This document shows, one piece after another, positions 32,605 to 42,663 of a stretch of 64,000 nt of DNA (position 1 is the first letter of the stretch; each line of letters opens with the position of its first letter). Origin of the DNA: Basidiobolus meristosporus CBS 931.73 (lineage: Eukaryota; Basidiobolomycota; Basidiobolomycetes; Basidiobolales; Basidiobolaceae); assembly GCA_002104905.1 (NCBI GenBank), contig MCFE01000005.1, positions 1-64,000 on the forward strand, written 5' to 3'. Under the pieces are notes generated by a model. It saw only the letters and a list, made by a program, of their open reading frames with translations. It made no database searches and was not told the origin of the DNA. A program made the position numbers and the translations under genes.

Positions 32605-33559
32605 ATGTTGGTGCCATTAACGAAGTTCATCGTGCTATCATTAGGTATACTGCAGGTCGTTCAGGCCAAGACCGCCTGTTCCTCAATCAAAACACGGAAG
32701 GAGATCCGTCAGCTCTCGCCTGCAGATCTAAATGAAGTGGTCAAGGTGTTTGAGAAACTACAGGACAACGGGGTGTATGACAACATGATGGATCAATTCT
32801 ATACTCAACTGCAAAAGCATTCCCTGACTCCGGGATTGCTACCAAGGCAACGGAGATTCCTCAAGCAGATAGAGACCACGATCCAAAAGATCTCACCGAA
32901 CTTCACCATGCCGTACTGGGTATCTCGAGACGTTTTATTTGCTTCATCGGGCCCATCTAACCAACCAGTCATATTTAGGACTGGTCTTTGGATATGAAGA
33001 AATCCACCGGCATCTCGATCCTGAATTTGTTTCAAACAAACCAGAATGGTATGTGCACAGGAGGCTATGGATCCACGAGCGCCAAGAACGCTGCGTGCTA
33101 CCGAAGTACCACTCCGTCTGGAAATAGACCCATTCACTTTTTACTCCCGGAATTCCTGGTATTTTTCCTCACGAAATATCCAAGCTTCGATGAGTTCCGT
33201 AAGAGGTTGGAGCTCTTGAATGCCCGGGTCCAGCTGGAAATTGATCAGATGTCAGGGAGTTCCATCCACCCGAAAGAGTAAGTTTCTTGTACACAAACCG
33301 GATTCCCATCTCGATCACTTGCTGAATCATCTTTAGCCCCATCCATTTGCTGCAGGCGGCTTTCATAGACAAACTCTACTCCACCTGGCAAGACCTGCAC
33401 CCCAGAACAGTCTACACTGAAGCCAGCTTAAAGGAGAGGTCCCCACCAAATATATTCACCACGAAGATAAATGACTTGTGCTACGATTATTCCAAAGTAA
33501 AGCACAGCCTGGCAAAATCTCGGGTCAAGCGGATGAAGGACGTATTCGAGAAATACTAA
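32605..33559 (+). CDS. Tyrosinase-like protein lacking copper ligands
   Basis: Secreted tyrosinase-family protein of 278 residues, in three exons (32605-32919, 32979-33277, 33337-33559). A signal peptide (MLVPLTKFIVLSLGILQVVQ) precedes the family core KTRKEIRQLSPADL, TMPYWDWSLD and AAFIDKLYSTWQDLHP. Compared with the paralogue at 34577, the copper sites are destroyed. At CuA, His73 and His90 correspond to Phe65 and Gln82 (CPWHRQYL became LPRQRRFL), and the middle His is displaced by one residue. At CuB, the HGVVH motif is gone (LEIDQMSGSS region) and WLHHAFID reads LLQAAFID. The frame and splice sites are intact, so this is a pseudoenzyme rather than a pseudogene. Catalysis of phenol oxidation is not expected. 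Confidence 0.85.
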
Positions 33560-33819
33560 AGAGGGGCGGTTGTTGGAGCATGATATTTATCACATATCAT
33601 TTCATTCTTGCTTATATGGCGGCACATGTAATCTACCATCATCGTACATGATTTGATCGCTCTTCCTTGGGGAGGATTTAATAATACGTTGAGATGATCA
33701 CACCGCTTGTCAATAAAATCTCGAATATCGTCATGGTGAAAGGCGTCATATTGTCAAAGGAACTCTTTATTCAGGTCCATTTATATATACACATGTTACA
33801 GCTGATCTATTCACAGATG
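33560..33819. other. Convergent 3' regions
   Basis: 3' region of the tyrosinase-like gene meeting that of the minus-strand snoRNA-host gene. AATAAA on the minus strand at 33766-33771 fits the end of the host transcript. Confidence 0.45.
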
Positions 33820-33910
33820 CTATTCCCAGTCAAGTGCACAATGGTAGCCTAGGTAGTAGAAGTTAGAACCGGTGATTGGAGGATGGATAATCAATGATAG
33901 ATTCGGATAC

Positions 33911-34009
33911 GGGATTTGTATTCAGAAATCACTTTTGATATCATGAAGCTATTTTAGCTTTAAACGAGCTGGGTTTAATAGCAAAAGTTTCTCATCATAT
34001 ACAAATCCC
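33911..34009 (-). ncRNA. Intronic C/D-box snoRNA candidate B
   Basis: 99 nt inside intron 2. The ends form a perfect 11-bp stem (GGGATTTGTAT with ATACAAATCCC). Immediately inside are a consensus C box ATGATGA (33992-33998) and D box CTGA (33922-33925); a C'-like ATGATAT lies internally. The segment TAAACCCAGCTC is perfectly complementary, over 12 nt, to the universally conserved GAGCUGGGUUUA of large-subunit rRNA near the peptidyl-transferase region. 2'-O-methylation guidance there is therefore predicted. The D' box is not clear-cut. The homologous element in intron 1 supports a real gene family. Confidence 0.82.
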
Positions 34010-34141
34010 CACTCTTCAATGAAATGGACACTCACCTAGTGATCTCACGTCCACATCGGAAACGACCACCTTCAAACGGCACCTAGAGAGGTTTAGATTA
34101 GTCGCTGGGTTATGATGGTTGTGTGGGGGTAAGAATGTGAG

Positions 34142-34230
34142 GGATTCAGATTGAAGTTGATATCATAAAGCCTTATATTTTTTGACTTTATACGAGCTGG
34201 GTTAAATAGCATAAAGATTCATCACAGTAA
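34142..34230 (-). ncRNA. Intronic C/D-box snoRNA candidate A
   Basis: Paralogue of candidate B, in intron 1. It has C box GTGATGA (34219-34225), D box CTGA (34146-34149), the same internal C'-like ATGATAT, and the guide core AACCCAGCTC (10 nt complementary to LSU rRNA). The sequence between the boxes aligns with candidate B over most of its length. The terminal stem is poorer (AGAAT/ATTCT farther out), so this copy may be diverging or use a different end. Confidence 0.65.
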
Positions 34231-34576
34231 AATTCTATGTAACTCAAGGGGAATAGCAACTTACCATTGGCGCGCTGGAGTGGAGTTTGAAAGAAAAGTA
34301 GTGCTGTGCAAGGATGAGCGCACCGTACCTTTATCTGAACCCAGCTGCCCCATGTAGATGAGGATAGTCAGGGGGGAGGTGAGCCATTTTTTTTCCACCT
34401 GACAATGCAAGGGTCGAAAGGATCATCACCCACTTACCCTGTCATTGGGTACATGATCCAGCATACAAGGAGAACAGCAATAATATTCATGAAAAGTATT
34501 ATTGTTTATATAACTCTGACAAATTAACTATGCAAGAGATTGGGTACACATGAATGCAAGCGTGACTAGGTCTAGT

Positions 34577-35888
34577 TCAGATATTCGGCAATCTCGAGAA
34601 GAGTGAGCCCAAAGTGCCACGAACCAACTTGGACAACGTGTCTTCACGCCTGGCCATTGCGTTGGGTGAGATGTAGTTCTTTATCACGTTGTATTGTTGA
34701 ATAATTCCTGCAAGCCGCTGCTCCTTGGTGCGTGTTTCTACCACGTTCCCTCCGTTACGGGTGATCCAACCCTCGTCAAGCATCTCTGGAACGTGAAGCT
34801 TGAGTGCGTCTTGATTTTGTGCTAGGGGTGCGGCCGGGTCGAAGTCGGGTATTGCTCTTCTTTTGTTTCGAGTGGTGCTGGGGGAATTGCTGTAGCGATA
34901 GCAAAGCCCAGGGGCAGTGGTGTCCAAAACGGCAGAAACAGGAACGTTGAACGGATTCATGATGTCCGTCACAAGCGCGTTCCCTCCCTTGGAGCGTTTC
35001 CCGCTGTAGTTCTTGGACCGCGCAGGGTTAGATGCTTGCCAGTCCGCCCAGATTTTGTCTATGAATGCGTGATGGAGCCAGAAGAGTGGGCTAGTTTCAG
35101 CGTTAGTCGGACGTTCGTAATGGATACAACATACATCGGTATCCACTTACTCATTTGGACTGGTCATAACCGTCATATCTCCTCCAATACCCATGTGAAC
35201 CACACCGTGAATGGGGCTTTCCAGTTCACTGCGGAAGTCGGCGTAGGTGTTGGAGTTGTTGGCAATCTTCGCTATGACATCGCTGGAGTAAAAGGCGCCA
35301 ATCTTGCTCCCGTTGTTGAATTTTCTGGTCAAGCAGTGCTTGTTTGGATATCTCATCTGCCAGCCAGCAAAGGGACCATTCGTGAGACAGCCTCCCTGAT
35401 TGTTGTTACCGCCATTGCCACCTAGATATTTACTGGTAAATATCTCGCTTTTATGAGGTGCTTGCGAGTCAATAGTCCAATCCTATAAGACAGCGCAGGG
35501 TGAGGGTGAGTGCCGAGCAAACGGACATCAGTTAATACGAGGATCTTACCCAATATGGTATCACCACTCTAGGGTTGATCTTCTGAAGTTTCTTCTCTAA
35601 TTCACGCAGGTATTGTCGATGCCAGGGACAAAAAGCTGCTCCGTTATGAACCTCGCTTGCATAAGCCGAGTGAATCTGCGAGAGGGAATCATATGCAGTG
35701 GGTGCTTGGGATGACTGATGAAGCGTTTTCAGAGCATTGAAAAAGTCCGCTCTTTCACCATCACTCAACTGACGGATCTCTCGCCTAACTGCAATCGTTG
35801 AACATCCTTGTCCGCTTACTAACTCTACTGTCATACCGACCCACATCATGACGGCCACTAATATCCAAAATGGTTTCTGACGGAGCAT
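34577..35888 (-). CDS. Secreted tyrosinase
   Basis: Binuclear copper monooxygenase that oxidises phenols to quinones, a melanin or cross-linking enzyme. Three exons (35550-35888, 35151-35482, 34577-35090) give 394 residues. A signal peptide ends near VELVSG. CuA ligands are His73 and His81 (IHSAYASEVH) and His90 (CPWHRQYL). VIPYWDWTID is the usual signature. CuB is PIHGVVHMGIGGDM and SPLFWLHHAFIDKIWADWQ. A Cys-containing loop (GGCLTNGPFAGWQ) and a C-terminal extension with many basic residues follow. It is convergent with the ligand-less paralogue at 32605, with the snoRNA-host gene between them. Confidence 0.93.
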
Positions 35889-36615
35889 TCTAGTTGATAT
35901 CGGTTCGAATGAAGAATTGTTGGGTTTTTGATTGACCAGCGGATGGCAGACCGGTATTTATAACGCTCAGATGTGTCAGCCGTGAGAGAGCAGGTGCTCT
36001 ACACTGCAATGCTCATGATCCACCATGGTCTCCTATTATTCTGCTTATATTGTTTGTGGTAAATATAGAAACGAGGCTCATTTTCGAGCTTCAGTCGAAG
36101 CGATTCCACCCTCATACATCCATTTACATCACCAATCAACCATTCCCCCCTTTCAGGGACTCATTTGTGACTGTTGGTGTGCGTGGATTAATTCAGGAGA
36201 CCAAGTGAGCATTAATTGCAGTCATGCCAATCATCACCTATGAACTGGATGCAGTTGAATGCAATTCCAGGCGATCAGCACGAAGCTCTTTGAAGTCTAA
36301 TTCTCTAGGAGTTGGAAGCAATCAACTGATTTGGGGTGCATGCCAATACGTAATTTGAATGGCTCAGTGTAAATGATCGGTCGCATGTCGTTGTGAATGA
36401 GTTAATATATGCGCCTTCCTGCAACCTAATCTTTGCCCTAAATAGTTTAAACTGCAGATAGACGAGATGTGGATCAATATTGTGTCAAATAAACTCGGCC
36501 ATATTGGAGCATGAGGCTATTAATTCAAGACATGCTTATCAACGATAAACCGTTTTATTTGGCCATCTCCTCGGCGTGCGGATAGAAAACACTAGATTCT
36601 CGCTGATGCTCACGT
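35889..36615. other. Tyrosinase promoter region
   Basis: About 730 bp. The frame at 36025-36243 has no family signature. A TATA-like TATTTATAAC (plus-strand 35955-35964) lies some 65 bp before the tyrosinase start. Otherwise empty. Confidence 0.45.
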
Positions 36616-36756
36616 TCATTATGGGCAATGAAGAGGTTTAAGGGATATACTTGGTTAGTAAGAACGGACCACGAGCCGGTGCTTTACTGGTTAGCGGTGG
36701 AGAGGGTGAGATTAGTTACTGAACACATTTGGCTAGGCCTAAATCGAGATGAATAA
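36616..36756 (+). mobile_element. Relic of a Ty3/gypsy-type RNase H domain
   Basis: A 43-codon frame reads LWAMKRFKGYTWLVRTDHEP then VLYWLA, matching the retrotransposon RNase H pattern of aromatic-Phe-xx-Tyr-(x)n-VxTDHxPLxxL just after the reverse transcriptase. Nothing of the rest of an element (protease, integrase, LTR) is visible nearby, and the frame soon stops. It abuts the 3' end of the Pex24-like gene. This is an old fragment. Confidence 0.6.
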
Positions 36757-36766
36757 GCGTATTGGA

Positions 36767-38475
36767 TTACGGAATCGCCGTCTCTACCGGATCCGATGCG
36801 GGTTCAGGTGAGTTTTTTCGGGATTTGTCTGATTTCTGGCTCATCGCACGAACCCACATCCTTCGTCTAGTAACGCTAGTGAAGGATGGCTTAGCTCGAG
36901 GGTTCTTCCAGTAATGATCTGTGTACACCCAGCCTTCCTCGTCCGCGCCCGATTCACGCCAATCGTTAATGATCGACCACTCGGCATCTTCCCATTTCTG
37001 GCCTCTTTGCAGTTGAAACGTCTCCTTTGGCTCCATGGGCACTTCTCCAGTCTCATCACTCCAGCTTGTCCTCTCTGATGACAACATATTCGTCACCCAC
37101 CCGAGGCCAGCCCACCACCTAAGGAAAATGACCGAATCAGCAACCGCGGTGAAAATTAGGCTGCCTTGCTCTGTGCCTACCTTTGATTTTCAAACAGAAC
37201 GACATCCAATATATCCTCACCGGGATCGAATCGGCCATACTTTAGTACCTTGGAAGCCAAAGCAAATGTTGTGTGGAACCGAGTAAGCACCATCGGTGTA
37301 ATTATGGTGACGATGGCACGGAAGAGGGAGGAATTGGCAAGGAATGCCAATAGTCCAGCGGCGAGAATCAAGTAATTCCACGGGAATAAGTAAAGGAGTA
37401 TCAGGGTGATTACAGTGGATGCGAAGGTTAATCTCAAAATGTACGAGGTCTCCTTCTCATCACTCCAGTTAATTTGTTGGTAAAAGCTGACCACACTGTC
37501 ATAAGCCTCGCAATACATTCCCATGGAGTTCTGAATAAACTGCATGTTACGTGAATACGATTTGTCCTCCACTGCTGGTGTCTTGCTAGGCTTGGATGCC
37601 TGGGTATTGGCCCTTTCCCGTATCTTACTAAAGTATGATTTACTAATAAAGCTTAGTAACACAACCTGGGGGATGAGGAAAACTAGCTTTGGGTTCAGAC
37701 CTAGAAGTGCAGAAGCAAAATAGATGTAAGTGGGTGTGCTCTGAAAGTGGCACAAACAGGCTCCTTACAAAAGAATGTGAAGACCCCCATAACACAAAGG
37801 GACTGCGTGGTATTCTCCCAGGTAAGTATTTGAACCACGGTATCCTGAAACGTGGCCACGGGTCCCACTCTTTCAACGAACTTGGCGAAATTCTTTGGCG
37901 TGGTAGAAAACAGGTTTAAAGGAGGCTGTGCTTTGGCTTTCTCTTTGTCTTTTTCGATATCCTGTCGGGCTGAGGAGACGAATATCTCGTTCACGAGTTC
38001 GTTGACGGAGGAAAACTGCGTTTTGGTTTGGTTTGTAAACCGTTTTCGCAGTGGTGCCTTGGCTTTTTCCTCGACTGAAGAAGTTGTCGAGGCTGCCGAG
38101 GTTGCTGAAGCCGTGCTTATGGTCGTTGCCACGGTAGGCGTTCTATGGAGGTCTACAGTAGTTAGCTGGGTGGGTGTTATGATATCGGCGGCTCGTTCTG
38201 GGCGAACATCTTCAGGCGGAAACACATCCTCAACTTCCCCTTTCGGCTTGCAAACTTTCGGCGCATCAGTTTGGCAATGTCGATGTACCACGTAGCTACA
38301 ATCTGAACGGGAAAATAGCTGTCAGCTGAGATTCTGAGGCGAAATAGTGGCTAGAGACTTATCTGCAACCTTTACATTCTAGACCTTGCTTATGCAAACC
38401 CCATAGAAGCTTTTGACAGTAGTCACATAGAGTTGGTGCATGAAAGGATTTTTCCTTGAAGTAATGCGAAGACAT
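36767..38475 (-). CDS. Peroxisomal membrane Pex24/Pex30-like protein with C1 domain
   Basis: Four exons (38370-38475, 37769-38302, 37181-37700, 36767-37118) give 503 residues. The N-terminus is a complete C1 zinc finger: HYFKEKSF, APTLCDYCQKLLWGLHKQGL, ECKDCSYVVHRHC and the final Cys in DAPKVC, with the standard Cys/His spacing. A low-complexity Ser/Thr linker follows. The reticulon-like Pex24/Pex30 membrane region spans VTQ-type helices, LNPKLVFLIPQVVLLSFIS and TLILLYLFPWNYLILAAGLL. The dysferlin region is VVLFENQRWWAGLGWV and KWEDAEWSIINDW, DEEGWVYTDHYW, TRRRMWVR. Pex30-type proteins shape ER at peroxisome and lipid-droplet contacts. The C1 domain suggests lipid (diacylglycerol-like) or protein binding. 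Confidence 0.87.
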
Positions 38476-38954
38476 TGTCCCGCTTGAAATGGGGATGAAG
38501 CTATTTTAGGATACGTGAACAAAATACTGGCTGTCAAGAACCAGTGTATAGTATTATTAGAGAATGATGATTGTACTTCGATTATGGTACTGCAGTCGAA
38601 CAATTTACAGTCTCCATTTTATTCTGAATGGAGTTTTCGAATCACGAACCTCGAAAGACCGCATGACGTTATTGAAGTACATCGACTCCGGAAATGCGGA
38701 ATGTTTCAAGTTTAATATAAACAATTACCTATGCAGGCAGGACCCAACATGATTAAGACCCAAGAGGTCTCTTGGAACGGAGCAACCTACTCTTCAGCAA
38801 TTTTTTTTCATTGATCGTTGTCGATTGCTGATGAAGCACCTCACATTTTACCAACTTTTTTTTCTTTTTTTCTCTTTTGCTAACAAGCGTTAGGTCTTGC
38901 AATACTCTCGCCTTGTAACAGTTTCATCTGCACCTGAGAAAAACAGTAGAGAAT
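38476..38954. other. Bidirectional promoter with pyrimidine tract
   Basis: About 480 bp between the divergent Pex24-like and eIF3f genes. A long T/C-rich tract at 38846-38879 lies 75 bp before the eIF3f start, a composition common in promoters of highly expressed fungal genes. No other element. Confidence 0.5.
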
Positions 38955-40153
38955 ATGGGCTTTAATACTCACACTTCGTCTCTTCATATTCCTTCCAACA
39001 GCGGAAAGACCTCCTCTTCCGTCTCGGTTACCGTCAACCCAATTGTCTTCTTCTCCATCCTTGACCATTATCTTAGACGTAACGACAACCAAGATCGTGT
39101 CATCGGTACTTTACTCGGTATCCGCAGTGAAGATGGTAGCGAAGTCCAAATTAAGAACTGTTTCTCCGTCCCTCATGATGAAACCCAAGACCAGGTGAGT
39201 AGTAGCATTGCTGACTACCTTCAATTCGCCACTCACAAGCCTCTCAACAATTTATCAGGTTGCTGTTGACATGGAGTATCATAGAACCATGTATGAGCTT
39301 CATCAACGTGTGAACCCCAAGGAAGTCATTGTTGGCTGGTATGTTTTGGATGAGAGTCATCTGACTTGTTGAGAGACAAATTAACCCATCCCTCTTAGGT
39401 ATGCCACCGGCGGTGCCCTTAACAGCTACTCTGCTTTGATTCAGGACTTCTACTCTCGTGAAGTTGCTCCCTTCCCAGCTGTTCACTTGACCATGGATAC
39501 CAACTTGACCAACGACAACTTGGGTGTTCAAGCTTTCACTAGGTATACTTCAGACTGACCCGGTTTTTGCCACAACTTTGTCCTAAATATATGACCTGCC
39601 TAGCTCCCCCATCGGTGTTGATACCAAGGCTGAGAACTGCATGTTCCTTCCTATTCCTTGTGAAATCAAGTACGGAGACTCTGAGAGAAGTGGACGTAAG
39701 TAGAGAGAATACTGATCGAGCTTGACCACGCAAAGTCCTAAATCATTTTAAAGTCGATATCCTCTCCTTCGCCAAGGAATCCCCCAAGAGCACCGCCTCT
39801 ATTGCTTCCGATATGGACAACCTTGAGCGTGCCATCATCACCCTCCAAGAAATGTTGGAGCGTGTTGTGACCTACGTCGATAGCGTTTTGGTTTGTATCC
39901 TCTCATGATCGATCAAGTTTCCGAGAAACCGTATTTATCCTCTTCATTTAACCAACAGGAAGGAAAGGTCCCCGCCAACAACACCATTGGCCGTTTCTTG
40001 ATGGATACCGTTTCTGTCATTCCCAAGATCGATGCTTCCTCCTTCGAGAAGCTCTTCAACAGCCACTTGCAAGACTTGCTCATGGTTGTCTATCTTACCA
40101 ACATGACTCGTGCCCAGTTGTCTATCGCCAACAGCCTACAAAACTTGGCATAA
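38955..40153 (+). CDS. Translation initiation factor eIF3 subunit f
   Basis: Non-catalytic MPN-domain subunit of eIF3. Six exons (38955-39194, 39259-39338, 39399-39542, 39604-39695, 39754-39890, 39959-40153) give 295 residues. The MPN core reads [69 protein letters not shown] and GDSERSGLDI. The C-terminal helices ([20 protein letters not shown] and [20 protein letters not shown]) are typical of eIF3f. The JAMM zinc motif (ExnHxHx10D) is absent, as in the family. Housekeeping gene. Confidence 0.95.
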
Positions 40154-40447
40154 ACCGTAAAGAAACATTTCCACAATTCCCAAGAATTCTCCTTGCTCAT
40201 TGAAAACTTAATAAATATGTAGTTATATATACGTTGAAATGATATATTGTACTACGTATCTCATTCGTATACCCATCATAGATCCCATTTCCCTAAACAA
40301 AAATATGCTGGAAATAAAATCGCCCGTTTTATATCGATGGGATATCGATTTCATGATTCTATTTGCTGCCTGCCCGTATCCATACCGTGCCTGCGAACAT
40401 AGATTCATTGCCAGCTATCGCGATTCCCTTCAAGTGAGCACCGAATC

Positions 40448-41222
40448 ATGGATGAATTCTTCGGACAAAACGTGAACATCGTCGAGCTGGAGGCAGTTCG
40501 TTCCAAACTACTGCAGCTCCAAGAAACCTTTAACTTTTTTTTACAGACCGTGAACCCAGAGTTACCCATCGCTGCCTGGTAAGGGTTTTTCCAATTGCAC
40601 CCCCGCCCAACCCATGACCAAAGAAGACTGACAAGTGTTCCCTCTTTCCAACCTATCTAGGCCGGAAATATTGAACAAGTTCAACATTCTGGTGGCGAAA
40701 TACGTCAATCTGAACAATGAAATTATCAACCCTGTCTTGAAAAAGTTGGTTCTCCATCCTAACGAGCCAGCAACCACGGATCAAGAGAACCAAATTATGG
40801 GTGTTCTATTGCGTACCAAGCAGATCCCCGAGATTGAAAGGGAAGAGCAAGAGGTCAAGGATGAGGTGTCAATACCAGAGGATGCCAAGGCTCTGTTAGA
40901 GAACGACATAGCAGCTATGCAAAATGCTTTGTCTATCTGGCAGGTAAGACATGCGACCAAACTCTGATATAAAATGCAAATAGGCGTATTGTAGGAATCA
41001 TCCTAACGAACAGACACCGTTCTTTAGGCCAAGATCAAGAAGTACGACTCTTTCTGTAATTTTGCCGAGGAGACGTTCGATAAACACATGGATAAAGCAG
41101 CACTGAAAACCAGATATGTGCCGGAGGAGGAACAGGAGGTTACGGAGGATCTGGCGATGGAGGAGGCGGACAAAAGAACGTTAGAGGACACCCTTTCTTG
41201 GATCTCCAGTGGACCAAAGTAA
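40448..41222 (+). CDS. MED8: Mediator complex subunit 8
   Basis: Head-module subunit of Mediator, which links activators to RNA polymerase II. Three exons (40448-40578, 40661-40943, 41028-41222) give 202 residues. Recognisable blocks: VELEAVRSKLLQLQETFNFF, PIAAWPEILNKFNILVAKYV, LNNEIINPVLKKLVLHP, and near the middle VLLRTKQIPEIEREEQE. The product is largely alpha-helical and acidic toward the end. Length and helix order agree with Med8 of other fungi. The gene lies about 300 bp downstream of eIF3f on the same strand. Confidence 0.88.
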
Positions 41223-41519
41223 TTCTCTTCGGATACACACTTCATGAAACATCCAGCTGTATATGTGATGTATAGTAGATTTTTAGTGTTTACGCTGTAA
41301 GGCACAGATCTTAGAGTTCGCAATCAACACCCATCGGACATGTGGCATATATATTATGCCCGATTTATTCACCATGTCCTTCCATTATGGAATAGTCATT
41401 ATATAAACAATCGCTTCTCATGGCTCACACTGATGCCTCGAATCTACACTACGGAAATGTCACTATACTATATATTGCTGATGATGTTTGGACGCTATTC
41501 GAGAGAAACCACCGTGTGT
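41223..41519. other. Convergent 3' regions
   Basis: About 300 bp between the MED8 and PQ-loop gene ends. No gene is supported; the 64-codon frame at 41340-41534 overlaps the PQ-loop gene end. Confidence 0.4.
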
Positions 41520-42663
41520 TTACGAGTAGGTTGATTCTCCACTAGCAGGATGCACCAGCTTGTTATGAAGCAAGGCAGTTCTTTCGGTTCGGATATCCAA
41601 AGGATTGTGAACTATCGCTGTACCAACAGTAATCCTCGAATCGGCTCTGACGGTCCAGACAATACACATGCATAGCAAAATTCCTTGTAGCATGCCGCTG
41701 GCAACAAAGGTCATCCAAGATGTCCAGTTAGTGCCTGGCCTAAGGTAAATCGAGTAGGCAAATAGAAACGCTCCTGGTGTTTGCATCAACATCATGGGAA
41801 TACTTAAAGCGCCCACGCTCTATTGTTACATATGTGAGTCGGCCAGTTAGCAAATATCTCTAATGCTCATGAACTTTAAACCCCGGAACTACCTTGAGCT
41901 TCCAAGTACGGTGGATTTGTGGGATGTACTGCAATGCGGCCATCGATGTACTAAGCAGGCCAAGAAATCCCGCCCAAAGCCTAGCTTGCTTTGATACTGC
42001 TCCGTAGGAGCCCAAGATCCATATACTCACGCTTAAGGAAAGTATCAAATGAGTGCCCACGATAAACGACACAAGTATAGAGTGTCTCCAGTCTGGCGTT
42101 TGTACTTTGTAGGATTGATTGTCAAACTCCATTGTAATCGTCTTGTTGTTGGGGGGAAAATAGATCATGTATAAGAGTAAACTGGGGAAAATGGAGGTCA
42201 GGAAATGAAGGTAATAATCCGGGAAAGAGCCGCCGTGACTTACATTATGACGAACATCGTCCACTGAATTCCAACCTGAACAATTCCAAGTATATTCTCA
42301 AGGCAATCTCCACCAGACTAGGATAAAAAACTAGTTTAACGAAAGGCACATTAACCCACACACCAATGCACAATACAAACCAGGTATTTACAACAGGATA
42401 TGATAGGGAATTGCAACACAAGAACGTTTAAAAAGCTCGAAGCACATGAGACTGAACCCAGCAATAGAAACCAAGGACTGAGCCCTTCACTTGACTTGCT
42501 GCGTATGATTTTAATGTGCTTCAGAGGCAAACATATATTTGTCAGAGTTCGACTAGTAGTCTATGCATACAACCATTACCTGGGGAAGATACGAGGCCAG
42601 CATACCAACCGCCAAGAAAACCGATATGGCGAACTCTAGTTTGTTGTGAGAGGGTATACACAT
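41520..42663 (-). CDS. PQ-loop repeat membrane protein
   Basis: Seven-helix PQ-loop family protein (relatives include lysosomal or vacuolar cationic amino-acid exporters). Five exons (42580-42663, 42381-42518, 42244-42317, 41893-42181, 41520-41819) give 294 residues. The first PQ loop is VGMLASYLPQ (exon 1), followed by SSEGLSPWFLLLGSVSCASS and SGGDCLENILGIVQVGIQW. The second is MAALQYIPQIHRTWKLK, followed by VGALSIPMMLMQTPGAF. Splicing shortly after each PQ motif fits the duplicated-repeat structure. The substrate is not deducible. Confidence 0.85.

Larger units (their letters stand above)
33820..34353 (-). other. Small spliced host gene of two snoRNA candidates
   Basis: Minus-strand transcription unit with exon 1 ending at 34265, exon 2 at 34036-34082 (47 nt) and exon 3 from 33848. 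Both introns (34083-34264, 182 nt; 33849-34035, 187 nt) have GT/AG ends and are three times the local average length. Each contains a C/D-type snoRNA candidate. Spliced, the exons keep open a 54-codon frame from an ATG at 34353 (MGQLGSDKGTVRSS...) to a TAG at 33820-33822. A second frame beginning with an ATG at the first junction gives 22 codons (MVPFEGGRFRCGREITR...). I recognise neither peptide, so the host may be essentially non-coding, like animal SNHG genes. An AATAAA follows at 33766-33771. Confidence 0.55.

Noticed and set aside
34360-34440. Possible third C/D snoRNA upstream in the host gene (GTGATGA ... CTGA on the minus strand)
   Set aside because: The flanks do not pair, there is no guide-like match, and it is not clearly inside an intron.
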